A stretch of 64,000 nucleotides of DNA from Bdellovibrio sp. ZAP7 (GTDB lineage Bacteria; Bdellovibrionota; Bdellovibrionia; Bdellovibrionales; Bdellovibrionaceae): NCBI RefSeq assembly GCF_006874645.1, contig NZ_CP030082.1, positions 1,116,001-1,180,000 of the forward strand. Direction: 5' to 3'. The position numbers and the translations under genes are program-made. A model generated the notes under the pieces. That model had not been told where the DNA came from. It did no database searches and worked only from the letters and a program-made list of their open reading frames with translations. Shown here one piece after another: positions 43,457-52,841 of the stretch (position 1 is its first letter; every line of letters starts with the position of its first letter).

Positions 43457-44305
43457 ATGAAAAAGTGGTTGCCCTATTTGATAGTGATCGCGGTGCTCTT
43501 AGCAGCATCTTTTGTGGTTCCTCACCGCACGGTGGATCCCTGGGGTCTATTTAATCCCTATAGTCTTATCAGAATTTTATTAGCACTGACGGCGCTTCAA
43601 GTTTTTAGTTCCTTACTGATGAGTTTTTTGCGCGGGCACCATGCCGGCCTGTTGTTGGGTTTTTTGGGTGGATTAATTTCCAGCACCGCCTTGGCGGTTT
43701 CCCTTTCTAATCAAAGCCAGGACTGTTCCGAAGATGAAGCGCGGCTGCTGAGTCTGACTTACTTAAGTGCTCTTTTGGGAACGGTTGCTTTAGCCGCTGT
43801 TCTATCTATGATTGGCTCTGATCAGCTCAATTGGAGATTGCAAGGGGTCTTTCTTGGGCCGATTGTGGTGAGCCTGTGGCTGGTCGTGTGGCGAGCGCGT
43901 TCTATTCAAAAGATTCAGTTTAAACCTGATTCCATTCCGACTTTAAGTGTGAAATCTGTACTTTCTCTGGGCCTTATTATCATGTTGTTTCTTGTTTTTT
44001 CAAAAGTGCTGCAGACTTATCTGGGAGAAGTGGGGCAGTACTATTTAACATTTTTGACCTGTTTGTTTGAGCTTCACGGTTCCATCATTGGTAATACGCA
44101 GCTTTTACAAAATGGCACTGTTACGGCCGCGACAACGGGGAATTTATTTGCCTTGGGAATTTTAGCTTCTTATATCGCAAAAATGACGATCGTGATTGTG
44201 ATGGGAAGTCGGTCCTTTAAGAAACGAATTATCAAATACACGGGCTGGCTGTGTTTATCTTTAATCGTCGCCTGGTTGTTTGCTTCAGCGGCGCTTGCAT
44301 TTTGA
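43457..44305 (+). CDS. DUF4010 membrane protein without MgtC domain
   Basis: The 282-residue product has about eight membrane helices. It contains the DUF4010 pattern GLLLGFLGGLISSTALAVSLS and a second half with LGEVGQYYLTFLTCLFELHG. DUF4010 usually follows an MgtC/SapB domain in proteins of more than 400 residues. Here the MgtC part is absent and the protein starts near a single N-terminal helix. Function is unknown; a transport role is likely. It may be cotranscribed with the XRE regulator. Confidence 0.75.
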   Translation: MKKWLPYLIVIAVLLAASFVVPHRTVDPWGLFNPYSLIRILLALTALQVFSSLLMSFLRGHHAGLLLGFLGGLISSTALAVSLSNQSQDCSEDEARLLSLTYLSALLGTVALAAVLSMIGSDQLNWRLQGVFLGPIVVSLWLVVWRARSIQKIQFKPDSIPTLSVKSVLSLGLIIMLFLVFSKVLQTYLGEVGQYYLTFLTCLFELHGSIIGNTQLLQNGTVTAATTGNLFALGILASYIAKMTIVIVMGSRSFKKRIIKYTGWLCLSLIVAWLFASAALAF

Positions 44306-44311
44306 GAAGTA

Positions 44312-44343
44312 TAAAAAAAATCCCCGGTTTAGGAGCCGGGGAT
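44312..44343 (-). terminator. Terminator of the htrA gene
   Basis: On the minus strand ATCCCCGG pairs with CCGGGGAT and is followed by eight T residues, 29 bases after the htrA stop. It also lies just after the DUF4010 stop, so it may act on both. Confidence 0.85.
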
Positions 44344-44371
44344 CTGTCAGGATACTACGAAGGATTCTGGA

Positions 44372-45811
44372 TTAGGGAGTATCCATGTTGATGATTTGAA
44401 TTCTGGAATTGCGAGCAATACGTAAAGTGTTGCTGCCTTTTTTCAAATTTTTCAAAACATCTTTTGAATTTGAGACGGATTGCTTGTTCACATCCAAGAT
44501 TACGTCTCCTACCGCCAGGCCGGCTTTGCTTGCTGCCGAGTTGCGAGTGGTCTCAATGACGATTGGTTGCTTCATATCGTCTGGTAGACCCCATTCTGTG
44601 CGGATCGCAGGGGTAGGGTCGATGATCGTAAAGCCCACGTTAAAGGGTGCTTTCTGGCCATCGTATTTCTTTACATCGGTTTTCTTAAATTTCGCCTTGT
44701 CGTCAGGGCGCTCGCCCACTACAACGGAAACTGTCATGGGTTTTCTGTCGCGAATAATTTTCGCCTGAGTCGGTTTGCCAATCGAAGAGTCGCTGACAGC
44801 ATCCACCAAGCTTAATGAACTATCGATCGTGCGACCATTAAACTCTGTCACGATATCGTAAATTCTAAGACCTGCACGAGTCGCTGGACCGCGTGGATCA
44901 AGCTGCGTGATCACCGCACCACTTTGCTCGCCCATGCCCAGGTACTCGGCTGCTTCTGGATCCAGATCACCCAAGGCGGCGCCAATCCAACCGCGAGCGA
45001 TGCGACCTTTGGATTCAAGTTGCGGGATCAAAGCTTTCACTTCGTCGATGGGAATCGCAAAACCGATACCTTGTGCGCGGGCATCGATCGCCGAGTTCAC
45101 ACCAACCACCATGCCTTTGGTATTCACCAGGGGACCACCAGAGTTACCAGGGTTGATTGAAGCATCTGTTTGAATCAGAGGGATCTTATTGATCTCGGCA
45201 ATGCCGCGACCTTTTGAGGAAACAATCCCTTTAGACATCGAGTGACCGTGACCAAATGGATTACCGAAAGCGGCAACCCATTCACCAACTTCTAGATCTT
45301 TAGATGATCCCAGAACTGCCACAGCTAGTTTTGTTTTTGGTTTGATTTTGATCAAAGCGATATCCGTGCGCTCGTCACTACCGATCAAAGTTGCTTCGTA
45401 AAGGTCTTTGGAATCTTCGCTCAGTTGAACTTTGATTTGGTCAGCACCTGCGATCACGTGATTGTTCGTTACGATCAAACCGTCTTCACGAATAATGAAC
45501 CCAGTTCCCAGGCCCATCATTTGTGGTTTTTGTTGTTGCTGGGGTTGTTGCATGCGCAGGCCATACAGTTGCTCTAACATATCCAACATTGGATCACGTC
45601 CGCCGCGGGGCATGTTCTTAGGAATCGCGGTCGTTGAAATATTCACGACTGCAGGATTGATCGCTTTCGCCAATTCCACAAAAAGATTTGCAGGAAGTGG
45701 GGCGGTCAGATTCATTTTCGGGGGATCTTTGGGAAGGCTTGTGGATTGAGCCTGAGATTGGGGACCTGCCACCAGGGAGGTCGCGACTAGAAGGAATAAA
45801 AACTTCTTCAT
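44372..45811 (-). CDS. HtrA/DegP-family serine protease
   Basis: The 479-residue product has a signal peptide and a trypsin-like domain with His118 (NNHVIAG), Asp150 (RTDIALI) and Ser224 (GNSGGPL). Two PDZ domains follow. It should degrade or refold damaged proteins in the periplasm. Glutamine-rich sequence (MQQPQQQQKP) precedes the protease core. AGGAG precedes the ATG. The triad is intact. Confidence 0.95.
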   Translation of the reverse strand: MKKFLFLLVATSLVAGPQSQAQSTSLPKDPPKMNLTAPLPANLFVELAKAINPAVVNISTTAIPKNMPRGGRDPMLDMLEQLYGLRMQQPQQQQKPQMMGLGTGFIIREDGLIVTNNHVIAGADQIKVQLSEDSKDLYEATLIGSDERTDIALIKIKPKTKLAVAVLGSSKDLEVGEWVAAFGNPFGHGHSMSKGIVSSKGRGIAEINKIPLIQTDASINPGNSGGPLVNTKGMVVGVNSAIDARAQGIGFAIPIDEVKALIPQLESKGRIARGWIGAALGDLDPEAAEYLGMGEQSGAVITQLDPRGPATRAGLRIYDIVTEFNGRTIDSSLSLVDAVSDSSIGKPTQAKIIRDRKPMTVSVVVGERPDDKAKFKKTDVKKYDGQKAPFNVGFTIIDPTPAIRTEWGLPDDMKQPIVIETTRNSAASKAGLAVGDVILDVNKQSVSNSKDVLKNLKKGSNTLRIARNSRIQIINMDTP

Positions 45812-45918
45812 AACACTTTTCTCCTAACAGTTTCGGAACAACTATCACTCTAACTGAAATGCCCAACCTCAGCCAGTCTAAGTCGCTGGTCAATTCTGAG
45901 CGTTAGGCATTTATTTTT

Positions 45919-46167
45919 TTAAATTGAAACAAACTTCATTTGTAGATCGTTAATTAGGTTATCTAAAAATTGCGCCTCGTCAGAACTTAGGTTCCCTTTG
46001 GTTTTTTGCTGCAGCACCACCAAAAGATCGATGTTAAATCGAGCCATATTTTTATCTTTAGAAGTCTGGCCCGTTTGTGGATCCGGGGCCAAACCCATAG
46101 CCATGACGGCAGAAGAGGCCAGGGACATAATAAGAACTGATAATGAAGCTTCCATTTTTTCTTGCAT
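45919..46167 (-). CDS. DUF1844 protein
   Basis: The 82-residue product matches DUF1844: SVLIMSLASSAVMAMGLAPDPQTGQ, then ARFNIDLLVVLQQKTKGNLSSDEAQFL. Its function is not known in any organism that I can name. AAGGGTG precedes the ATG. It lies in the same direction as the M48-like gene to its right (46214-47026), which would be upstream of it in the minus direction. Confidence 0.9.
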   Translation of the reverse strand: MQEKMEASLSVLIMSLASSAVMAMGLAPDPQTGQTSKDKNMARFNIDLLVVLQQKTKGNLSSDEAQFLDNLINDLQMKFVSI

Positions 46168-46213
46168 AAAACACCCTTAAGTGAACATGAGTTCACAAAA
46201 TTTAATGTCAAGG

Positions 46214-47026
46214 TTAGATCGGATAGTAACCCATGAGCTTTTGCAGGCGGGTTTCAATCGACGGATGGGATTTTAAAAACAAATTCTTTTGCTTAAAACC
46301 CTCGGGATTCACAATAAACAAATGGCTGGTGCAAGCTGGGATCTCTAAAGGTTGAGTTTGTGCAAGACCCTCAAGTCTCCACAAAACTTCTCCCAAAGGA
46401 TGGCGATTATTTAATAATTCAGACGCCATGAGGTCATTTTCAAAAAAGGACTTTTCACCCACGACCGCTTTGATAATCAACCAACCAATCGGCGACAACA
46501 GCGGCATGAAGAATTGCAAACGGTAGGGGAGGAATGAATCTAAGAATTGTCCCAAGCCCACAACGGAGTTTGCAAGTGTCGAGCTGACGCTGAAGGCAAA
46601 AGTATCCAAGCGACGAATGTGACAAAGTTGATGGGCTACAACTGCTTCAAGCTCCTTGGCACTTAACTTTTGCAAAAGACCCAGTGTGAAACCCAAAGAA
46701 CCATTTTTCCAGGAATGACCCACACAAAATGCATTCACGGAAGAGTGCGGAGTCATAAATACTGCCGGTGCCGGCATGCCCAGTTGGTGAGACATGCGCT
46801 CCACCATATCCAGAACGCCCCAGGCATCCTGGCCTTTTACACGTTGAGCGCGAAGTTTGAAAAGAACACGGTTTTCACCATAAAAGAACACGATGAAATT
46901 TAAAAGCAGGGCTAATAAAAAACCGATGATCAATCCCAAACGTTCGCCGAATTGGTAGCCCAAAATCAGGAGCGCTAAGGATGTGGATAGAATGAAAACC
47001 CAAACTTTCGTGTTCGTATTCGTCAT
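46214..47026 (-). CDS. M48/HtpX-like membrane protein with altered active site
   Basis: I start at the ATG at 47026; the frame also opens at 47095 with a TTG. The 270-residue product has two N-terminal membrane helices and the overall layout of HtpX peptidases. The zinc motif HEXXH is replaced by His132-Gln-Leu-Cys-His136, so the catalytic glutamate is lost by a single-base change. The later third-ligand region (FFEND) is kept. It is therefore probably a non-catalytic relative, though zinc binding is still possible. Confidence 0.85.
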   Translation of the reverse strand: MTNTNTKVWVFILSTSLALLILGYQFGERLGLIIGFLLALLLNFIVFFYGENRVLFKLRAQRVKGQDAWGVLDMVERMSHQLGMPAPAVFMTPHSSVNAFCVGHSWKNGSLGFTLGLLQKLSAKELEAVVAHQLCHIRRLDTFAFSVSSTLANSVVGLGQFLDSFLPYRLQFFMPLLSPIGWLIIKAVVGEKSFFENDLMASELLNNRHPLGEVLWRLEGLAQTQPLEIPACTSHLFIVNPEGFKQKNLFLKSHPSIETRLQKLMGYYPI

Positions 47027-47242
47027 ACTGATTTTGTCCCATTGAACCGGGTTTTTTTCAACGCGTACAATTGGTGTAACGCCATGCCCGTCCAAACTAA
47101 AGGCTAGGACTGTGACATAACAATTGCAAGTTTTCCTAGGCCCGACGCCCCGAGAAATTTAGGTCTGGAGCGCCTCGGTTAAGGCTTGCCGGAGGAAAGC
47201 TAACAGAGTGAAATAGTAAGGATATTTCCCGAGGAGGAATGG

Positions 47243-48235
47243 GTGAGCGAAGTTGATATCATGGCGTTAAACGCCGCGATCAAACAAGAAAGTCAATTCA
47301 TCGATAAGATGATGACAGAGATCAACAAAGTTGTAGTCGGTCAAAAGGAAATGGTCGAAGGGATCATGATGGGTCTTTTGACGGGCGGTCACATCTTGCT
47401 TGAAGGTGTTCCCGGTCTGGCAAAGACACTGACGATTTCCACAGTTTGTAAATCCATTTCATTGGATTTCCAACGCATACAATTCACTCCCGATCTTTTG
47501 CCAACGGATTTGATCGGTACCATGATCTTTAATCCCAAATCAGGCGAGTTTGCTCCACGTAAAGGCCCAATCTTTACGAATATCGTTTTGGCCGATGAAA
47601 TCAATCGTGCTCCGGCAAAAGTGCAATCAGCGTTGCTTGAGGCGATGGCAGAAAAACAAGTCACGATCGGTGACGAATCGTACAAACTTGCAAATCCATT
47701 CTTGGTTCTGGCGACCCAAAATCCATTGGAGCAGGAAGGTACTTATCCACTTCCAGAAGCCCAAATGGACCGTTTCATGTTTAAGATCAACGTGGTTTAC
47801 CCACACAAAGGCGAAGAGCTTGAGATCCTAAACCGCATGGGTACGAATGAAAAACCGGTCGTGAATCCGGTGATTTCTAAAGAAGACCTGTTGCGTGCTT
47901 CGGAACGTGCTGACCAAATTTACGTAGATAATAAAATCAAAAACTATATCGTCGAGATCGTGATGGCTTCCAGAAAGCCAGCGGAATATGGTCTAAGCCG
48001 TATCGCAAATCTTATCAACGTGGGTGGTTCACCGCGTGCGACGATCTGCTTGTTCCGTGCGGCGAAAGCTCATGCGTTCCTTCGTGGTCGCGGTTACGTA
48101 ACAGCGGAAGACGTAAAAGCGATTGCTTACCATGTGATGAGACATCGTTTGATTCTGACTTACGAAGCAGAGGCAGAAAACATCAAGTCTGATGACGTGA
48201 TCAAAGAAATCCTAAGCCAGGTTGAGGTTCCATAG
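47243..48235 (+). CDS. moxR: MoxR-family AAA+ ATPase
   Basis: The 330-residue product starts at a GTG behind GAGGAGG; an in-frame ATG lies at 47261. It has Walker A GVPGLAKT (residues 55-62) and Walker B VLADE (115-119), the usual MoxR pattern. MoxR ATPases act as chaperones for VWA-domain partners. It is the first gene of the seven-gene bat operon, so it likely serves the BatA and BatB proteins. Confidence 0.95.
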   Translation: MSEVDIMALNAAIKQESQFIDKMMTEINKVVVGQKEMVEGIMMGLLTGGHILLEGVPGLAKTLTISTVCKSISLDFQRIQFTPDLLPTDLIGTMIFNPKSGEFAPRKGPIFTNIVLADEINRAPAKVQSALLEAMAEKQVTIGDESYKLANPFLVLATQNPLEQEGTYPLPEAQMDRFMFKINVVYPHKGEELEILNRMGTNEKPVVNPVISKEDLLRASERADQIYVDNKIKNYIVEIVMASRKPAEYGLSRIANLINVGGSPRATICLFRAAKAHAFLRGRGYVTAEDVKAIAYHVMRHRLILTYEAEAENIKSDDVIKEILSQVEVP

Positions 48236-49104
48236 TGGGATTGCCTCCAGAGGTCTTAAAGAAAGTTAAACTGCTAGAGTTGAACACAAGAAAACTTGTG
48301 AACAACCTTTTTGCAGGCGAGTACCATACGGCCTTTAAAGGTCAGGGTATGACTTTCGCGGACTTCCGTGAGTATGTTCCTGGTGACGATGTTCGTTCGA
48401 TCTCCTGGCCGCTGACGGCACGCACAGGAAAAACTTTTATCAAAACTTTCGAAGAAGAACGTGAACTGACGTTGATCATCGCGGTCGATGTCAGCGGTTC
48501 CAGTGATTTCGGAACGGGTCCTTATTTCAAGGGCGAAGTGATGACTCACATGGCAGCCTTGCTTGCGTTTTCGGCAGTTAAGAATAACGACCAAATTGGT
48601 TTGTTGCTTTTCAGCGATCAGGTAGAACATTTCGTTCCGCCGAAAAAAGGCCGTGGCCACGTTCAACGTTTGCTGCGTGATCTTTATTACTACAAACCAA
48701 AAAGTCACAACACCAAACTTTCTAATGGCTTTAGCTTCCTTCAAGGGGCTTTGAAAAAGCGTGCGACTATTTTCGTATTCAGTGACTTCCAGGACGAGGG
48801 CTTTGATCAAAGCTTGCGCTTGCTGGGAAGAAAGCACGATGTGGTGGCGTGTGTTGTGAACGATGCTGCGGAATACTCTTTGCCAAGTATGGGCGTAATT
48901 GAAGTGCAGGATGCCGAAACGGGTGAAGTATTAACCGTCGATACATCGTCTGCAAGCTTTAGAAAAGAATACGAGCAAGCTGTTCAGGCCCGAAAAGAAA
49001 CTCGGGATAAGTTATTGCGTAAAGCCCAAGTGGATCGCGTGGATGTAAAATCCAGCGAAGATTTTGTGGATCCTTTGGTAGCGTTTTTTAAGAAGAGAAA
49101 ATAA
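48235..49104 (+). CDS. DUF58 protein of the bat operon
   Basis: The 289-residue product is the DUF58 protein that follows moxR in nearly all such operons. It has FADFREYVPGDDVRSISWPLTARTG and a VWA-like fold with the DVSGSSDFG segment. Its role is not established; it may be a MoxR-dependent partner. It starts at a GTG overlapping the moxR stop. Confidence 0.9.
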   Translation: MGLPPEVLKKVKLLELNTRKLVNNLFAGEYHTAFKGQGMTFADFREYVPGDDVRSISWPLTARTGKTFIKTFEEERELTLIIAVDVSGSSDFGTGPYFKGEVMTHMAALLAFSAVKNNDQIGLLLFSDQVEHFVPPKKGRGHVQRLLRDLYYYKPKSHNTKLSNGFSFLQGALKKRATIFVFSDFQDEGFDQSLRLLGRKHDVVACVVNDAAEYSLPSMGVIEVQDAETGEVLTVDTSSASFRKEYEQAVQARKETRDKLLRKAQVDRVDVKSSEDFVDPLVAFFKKRK

Positions 49105-50006
49105 TGGCTGCGATTCAGTGTAAAGTTGAAATTCCAAAAGTCGATGGACTCAAAGACGGGGAGCTGACGGTTGGCCGTGAGTTCTTGCTGGTCTGTGAGG
49201 GGGAATTTCCGAAAACTTTGCAGCAAGATAAGCTTCAGTTGGTTTTGCAGCCGGAACAAAAGTATACTATTGCTTTACGGGGTTTTGAATTCCGTACTCC
49301 CACCGAAGCTGATATTAAAATCACTTCTTATACTGCGGGTGGGGTAAAGTTTGATAATCTGCAAATCACAGATGGCACAACGACTTTAGATTTGGGACCC
49401 GTGCAATATCAGCTCGTCAGTGTGTTGCCGCCGCCAAAACCACCAAGTCAACCTGGCGAGCAAGCTCCGAAACAAGAACCCTTTGGTCCGATTGGTCCGA
49501 TGAGCATTCAAGTGCCAATGATGTATTGGGGAATTCTTGCCGCTTTTATCGGGATTATCGCTTTGTTCGTCGTGACAAAGATTTTCCGTTCTTTGCAGCG
49601 TCGCAAAATTATCGAGCGTTTAAAAGAACATGATTCAGCTCTTTCACCTTTGGCGGAATTTCATCAAAAATTCCGTCGCATGCAGCGTGAAAACACGGTC
49701 TTTTTTGGGGGCACTCCAAAATCCGAGGATATTCCGTTGGCGCTGGATGAAACACGCCACATGTTAAAGCTGTATATCACTCGTCGCTACAGAATCCCGG
49801 CGCTGGAGTGGGGCCCGCGTTTAATTTTGAAAGATCTTAAAAAGTATCATCCGAAAGTTTATCAAGAAACAGGCAGCGAGCTTGAAAAGCTGGTGAAAGA
49901 GTTTTTGCATGCGGTTGAAGATAAAAGCAAATTAAGTGGCTCGGATGTTTTAAATCTTTCTAAGCGTACGCGTTTGCTGGTTGAAGAAATGGAGAGATTG
50001 TCATGA
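49104..50006 (+). CDS. Bat-operon membrane protein with Ig-like and cytoplasmic domains
   Basis: The 300-residue product has no cleavable signal. It has an N-terminal beta-rich region, a proline-rich linker (PPPKPPSQPGEQAPK), one membrane helix (residues about 145-165) and a helical cytoplasmic part. Its N-terminus resembles part of BatD-type proteins, but the whole protein is not a known family to me. It sits between the DUF58 and BatA genes with one- and four-base overlaps, so it should function with them. Confidence 0.75.
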   Translation: MAAIQCKVEIPKVDGLKDGELTVGREFLLVCEGEFPKTLQQDKLQLVLQPEQKYTIALRGFEFRTPTEADIKITSYTAGGVKFDNLQITDGTTTLDLGPVQYQLVSVLPPPKPPSQPGEQAPKQEPFGPIGPMSIQVPMMYWGILAAFIGIIALFVVTKIFRSLQRRKIIERLKEHDSALSPLAEFHQKFRRMQRENTVFFGGTPKSEDIPLALDETRHMLKLYITRRYRIPALEWGPRLILKDLKKYHPKVYQETGSELEKLVKEFLHAVEDKSKLSGSDVLNLSKRTRLLVEEMERLS

Positions 50007-51013
50007 CAATACACTCTCCCGTAGCTTTCTGGCTTTTGCTACCCCTGATTGCGATCGTCGTTTGGGTTTTATTGAGAAAGAAAACTAAAACTCCCACTTT
50101 GCAGTTTGGTTCTGTGCAAGTTTTAAAATCCGTGACTCCAAGTATTCGTACGCGACTGTTAAATATTCCTTTGATTTTAAAAGCCCTGGGAATTGCCCTT
50201 GCGATCTTTGCTTTGGCAAGACCGCAGGAAATGAATACGAAAATCAAAAAGAACGTTGAAGGCATCGATATCGTGATTGCTCTGGATATCTCCGATTCCA
50301 TGTTGATCGAAGATATGAAGCCTTTGAATCGTTTGGAAGCCGCGAAAGAAACAATCAAACAATTTATCAATGGCCGTAGTTCTGACAGAATTGGTCTGGT
50401 GATCTTTGCAGGGGAATCATTCACGTTGGTGCCGCCAACTTTGGATTACCAATTGATTCTTTCCCGCGTCGATGAAATCACGACCGCGGCTAGTGCCCGT
50501 ATCAAAGACGGAACGGCGTTGGGTGTGGCATTGGCGAATGCCGCAGGCCGCTTGAAAGATTCCCAGGCAAAAAGCCGCGTCGTGATCTTTATGACCGACG
50601 GGGAGAATAACTCAGGCACAATCGATCCGGAAACGGGTCTTGAGATCGCGAAGGGTTATGGAATCAAGATTTACTCAATCGGTATCGGTAAAGATGGTCC
50701 GACACGTATTCCAATTTATACCCGGGATATCTTTGGTCAAAAAATTAAAACCTATCAGCCCTTTGATTCCACGGTGAACGAAGATCTGTTGGGTCGGATG
50801 GCAAGTCAAACCGGTGGTAAGTACTACCGTGCTTCCAAGGAAGACTCTTTGAAAGGTGTTTTTAAAGACATCGACTCGTTGGAAAAAACGAAAATCGATG
50901 TGAATAAGTTTACGAACTACACTGAGAAATACCCGCCATATCTTTTGGCCGGTATCATTCTTTATTTGGTGGGCTTGCTCTTGGGTCGTACATGGTTAAG
51001 GAGGGTGCCGTAA
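50003..51013 (+). CDS. batA: BatA-type VWA membrane protein
   Basis: The 336-residue product has an N-terminal membrane segment, a short second helix, a VWA domain with a metal-ion site (Asp95, Ser97, Ser99 in LDISDSM) and a C-terminal membrane helix. Bat proteins were named for Bacteroides aerotolerance and are implicated in stress tolerance or periplasmic protein assembly; the role in this organism is not known. Its stop overlaps the batB start (TAATG). Confidence 0.9.
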   Translation: MTIHSPVAFWLLLPLIAIVVWVLLRKKTKTPTLQFGSVQVLKSVTPSIRTRLLNIPLILKALGIALAIFALARPQEMNTKIKKNVEGIDIVIALDISDSMLIEDMKPLNRLEAAKETIKQFINGRSSDRIGLVIFAGESFTLVPPTLDYQLILSRVDEITTAASARIKDGTALGVALANAAGRLKDSQAKSRVVIFMTDGENNSGTIDPETGLEIAKGYGIKIYSIGIGKDGPTRIPIYTRDIFGQKIKTYQPFDSTVNEDLLGRMASQTGGKYYRASKEDSLKGVFKDIDSLEKTKIDVNKFTNYTEKYPPYLLAGIILYLVGLLLGRTWLRRVP

Positions 51014-52077
51014 TGTTTAGATTTGAAAACATGGCAGCTTTTAACTATTTGTGGTTGATACCGGCGATCATCATCATTGGTTATTTCTTTGATCGCAGAG
51101 CCAAAAAAGCGATGGAAAAGGCTATTGGTTCCCGCCTGTACCCATTCCTTTCCAGTTCCGTGTCCCAAAAGAAACGCAGAATTAAAACTGTGTTTCAGGT
51201 GGTTGCGGTTTTCTTTTTTGTTCTGGCATTGGCTCGACCGCAATTTGGTCAAAGTAAACAGGAAGTGAAAAGCGAAGGTGTTGAGATCATCTTTGCCGTC
51301 GACGTCTCTGAAAGTATGATGTCTGAGGACGTCAAACCCAACCGTCTGACTCAGGCAAAAACGGAATTAAGCCGTTTGGTTGATCTGATGCCGGGAAATA
51401 AAATTGGTGTAATGGCCTTTGCCGGATCCGCGGCCTTGTTGTCACCTCTGACAAATGACCCAGGTGCCGTGAAAATGTACATCGATGCCTTGGATACGAA
51501 TTCAGTTTCAAGCCAAGGGACAAGTTTTCAGGAAGCTCTGTCTAACGCGAAAGATGCCTTCGAGCGTGGCGGTGTTTCAACGGATGATACCGTCAAAGTC
51601 ACACGCGTGATCATTATCGCCTCTGACGGTGAGGACCACGAACCGGGGGCTTTGGAAGCTGCAAAAAAATTAGCTGAAGATGGCACACGTATTTTCACAG
51701 TCGCTTATGGAACTGAAAAAGGTGGCGCGATCCCAGTGCGTGATGGCATGGGCTTTCTAAAAGGCTATAAAAAAGATCGTGGTGGGCAAACGGTGATCAC
51801 GACGGTTAAAGGTGATGCTTTACGTGCCTTGGCTGAAGCCGGTAAAGGCAGCTTCTATACAGCAACAGTTGGTGGTGATCAGGTTAAGCACCTGGTTGAA
51901 GACATCAACAATCTTGAGAAAACGCAATTCGATACGACGATGGCGACTCAGTACGAAGAGCGCTTTCAAATCCTGCTGTTAATTGGAATTTTGCTTGCGA
52001 TGTTTGAGCTCTATGTCGGCGAAAGACGTAAAGGCTTCCGGTTCTGGAAGGGTCGCTTTGAGGTGCCTGCCGAATGA
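51013..52077 (+). CDS. batB: BatB-type VWA membrane protein
   Basis: The start is the ATG at 51013 behind AAGGAGG, not the earlier in-frame ATG at 50992. The 354-residue product has an N-terminal helix and a VWA domain with the metal-ion motif DVSES (Asp97, Ser99, Ser101) and a C-terminal membrane helix. It is a paralogue of batA, which it follows directly, and its stop overlaps the batC start. Confidence 0.9.
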   Translation: MFRFENMAAFNYLWLIPAIIIIGYFFDRRAKKAMEKAIGSRLYPFLSSSVSQKKRRIKTVFQVVAVFFFVLALARPQFGQSKQEVKSEGVEIIFAVDVSESMMSEDVKPNRLTQAKTELSRLVDLMPGNKIGVMAFAGSAALLSPLTNDPGAVKMYIDALDTNSVSSQGTSFQEALSNAKDAFERGGVSTDDTVKVTRVIIIASDGEDHEPGALEAAKKLAEDGTRIFTVAYGTEKGGAIPVRDGMGFLKGYKKDRGGQTVITTVKGDALRALAEAGKGSFYTATVGGDQVKHLVEDINNLEKTQFDTTMATQYEERFQILLLIGILLAMFELYVGERRKGFRFWKGRFEVPAE

Positions 52078-52841
52078 GAAAGCTGATTCTTTGTTCTATT
52101 TTACTGATGCTGACGGGTTGTGGAGATCAACTGGATCTTAGAACTTTGAAGGTGAACCGCGAGGGGAATGCCCTTTTGGAAAAACAGAACTTTCAAGGTG
52201 CGAATGAAAAGTATATCGAGGCTTTAAGATTCAATCCTTATCTGTCTCGCGTGCATAGTAACTTGGGTCTTTCGTTTGAAGGTTTGCAGCAGGCCGAAAA
52301 AGCTCAGCAGTCTTATGCCGAAGCTGGCCGCTTGGCGGAAGCAACGAAAGATGCGGATATGCTTTTCGTTGCACGATTTAATGAGGCCCAACTTTTAGGA
52401 AAAGCTAAAAAAGTGGATGAAGCCTTAGAGCTTTATCAAAAAGCGCTGGAAATCGTCCCTTCCAGCAAAGAAGTGAAAACCAATATCGAGTTATTAATCC
52501 AGACGCAGCAAGGTGGCGGCGGTCAGGGCGATAATAAAGATAAAAAAGATCAGCAGCAGCAGGGTAAAGACCAACAACAGCAGCAGCAGCAGGATCAAAA
52601 GGGCGATAAAGATCAAAACAAAGACCAAAAAGACCAGGACGGAAAAGACGGCAAGGACCAAAAAGAAAAGCAGCAGTATCAAAACTCTGCCAAGTACAAG
52701 CCTCGTCCCTTTGCCGGAAAAGAACTTTCCGAAGGCGATGTAAAGAAAATCCTGGGAGAGATTAAGCAGCAGGAAGGAAAAATCCGTGCTGACTATAATC
52801 GTAAAGAAACGAAGGAGCAGCCTCGTGACAAAGATTGGTAG
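52074..52841 (+). CDS. batC: BatC-like TPR lipoprotein with Q/K/D-rich tail
   Basis: The 255-residue product has a lipobox ending in LTGC, then three to four TPR-type helix pairs (residues about 25-140). A long low-complexity stretch of glutamine, lysine and aspartate follows (residues about 145-205). TPR repeats bind protein partners, and the tail is disordered. It corresponds to BatC in the operon. Its end overlaps the batD open frame. Confidence 0.85.
   Translation: MRKLILCSILLMLTGCGDQLDLRTLKVNREGNALLEKQNFQGANEKYIEALRFNPYLSRVHSNLGLSFEGLQQAEKAQQSYAEAGRLAEATKDADMLFVARFNEAQLLGKAKKVDEALELYQKALEIVPSSKEVKTNIELLIQTQQGGGGQGDNKDKKDQQQQGKDQQQQQQQDQKGDKDQNKDQKDQDGKDGKDQKEKQQYQNSAKYKPRPFAGKELSEGDVKKILGEIKQQEGKIRADYNRKETKEQPRDKDW

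Noticed and set aside
52500-52620. Tandem CAG-rich repeats in batC as a CRISPR or satellite array
   Set aside because: They encode the low-complexity tail in frame and lack unique spacers.
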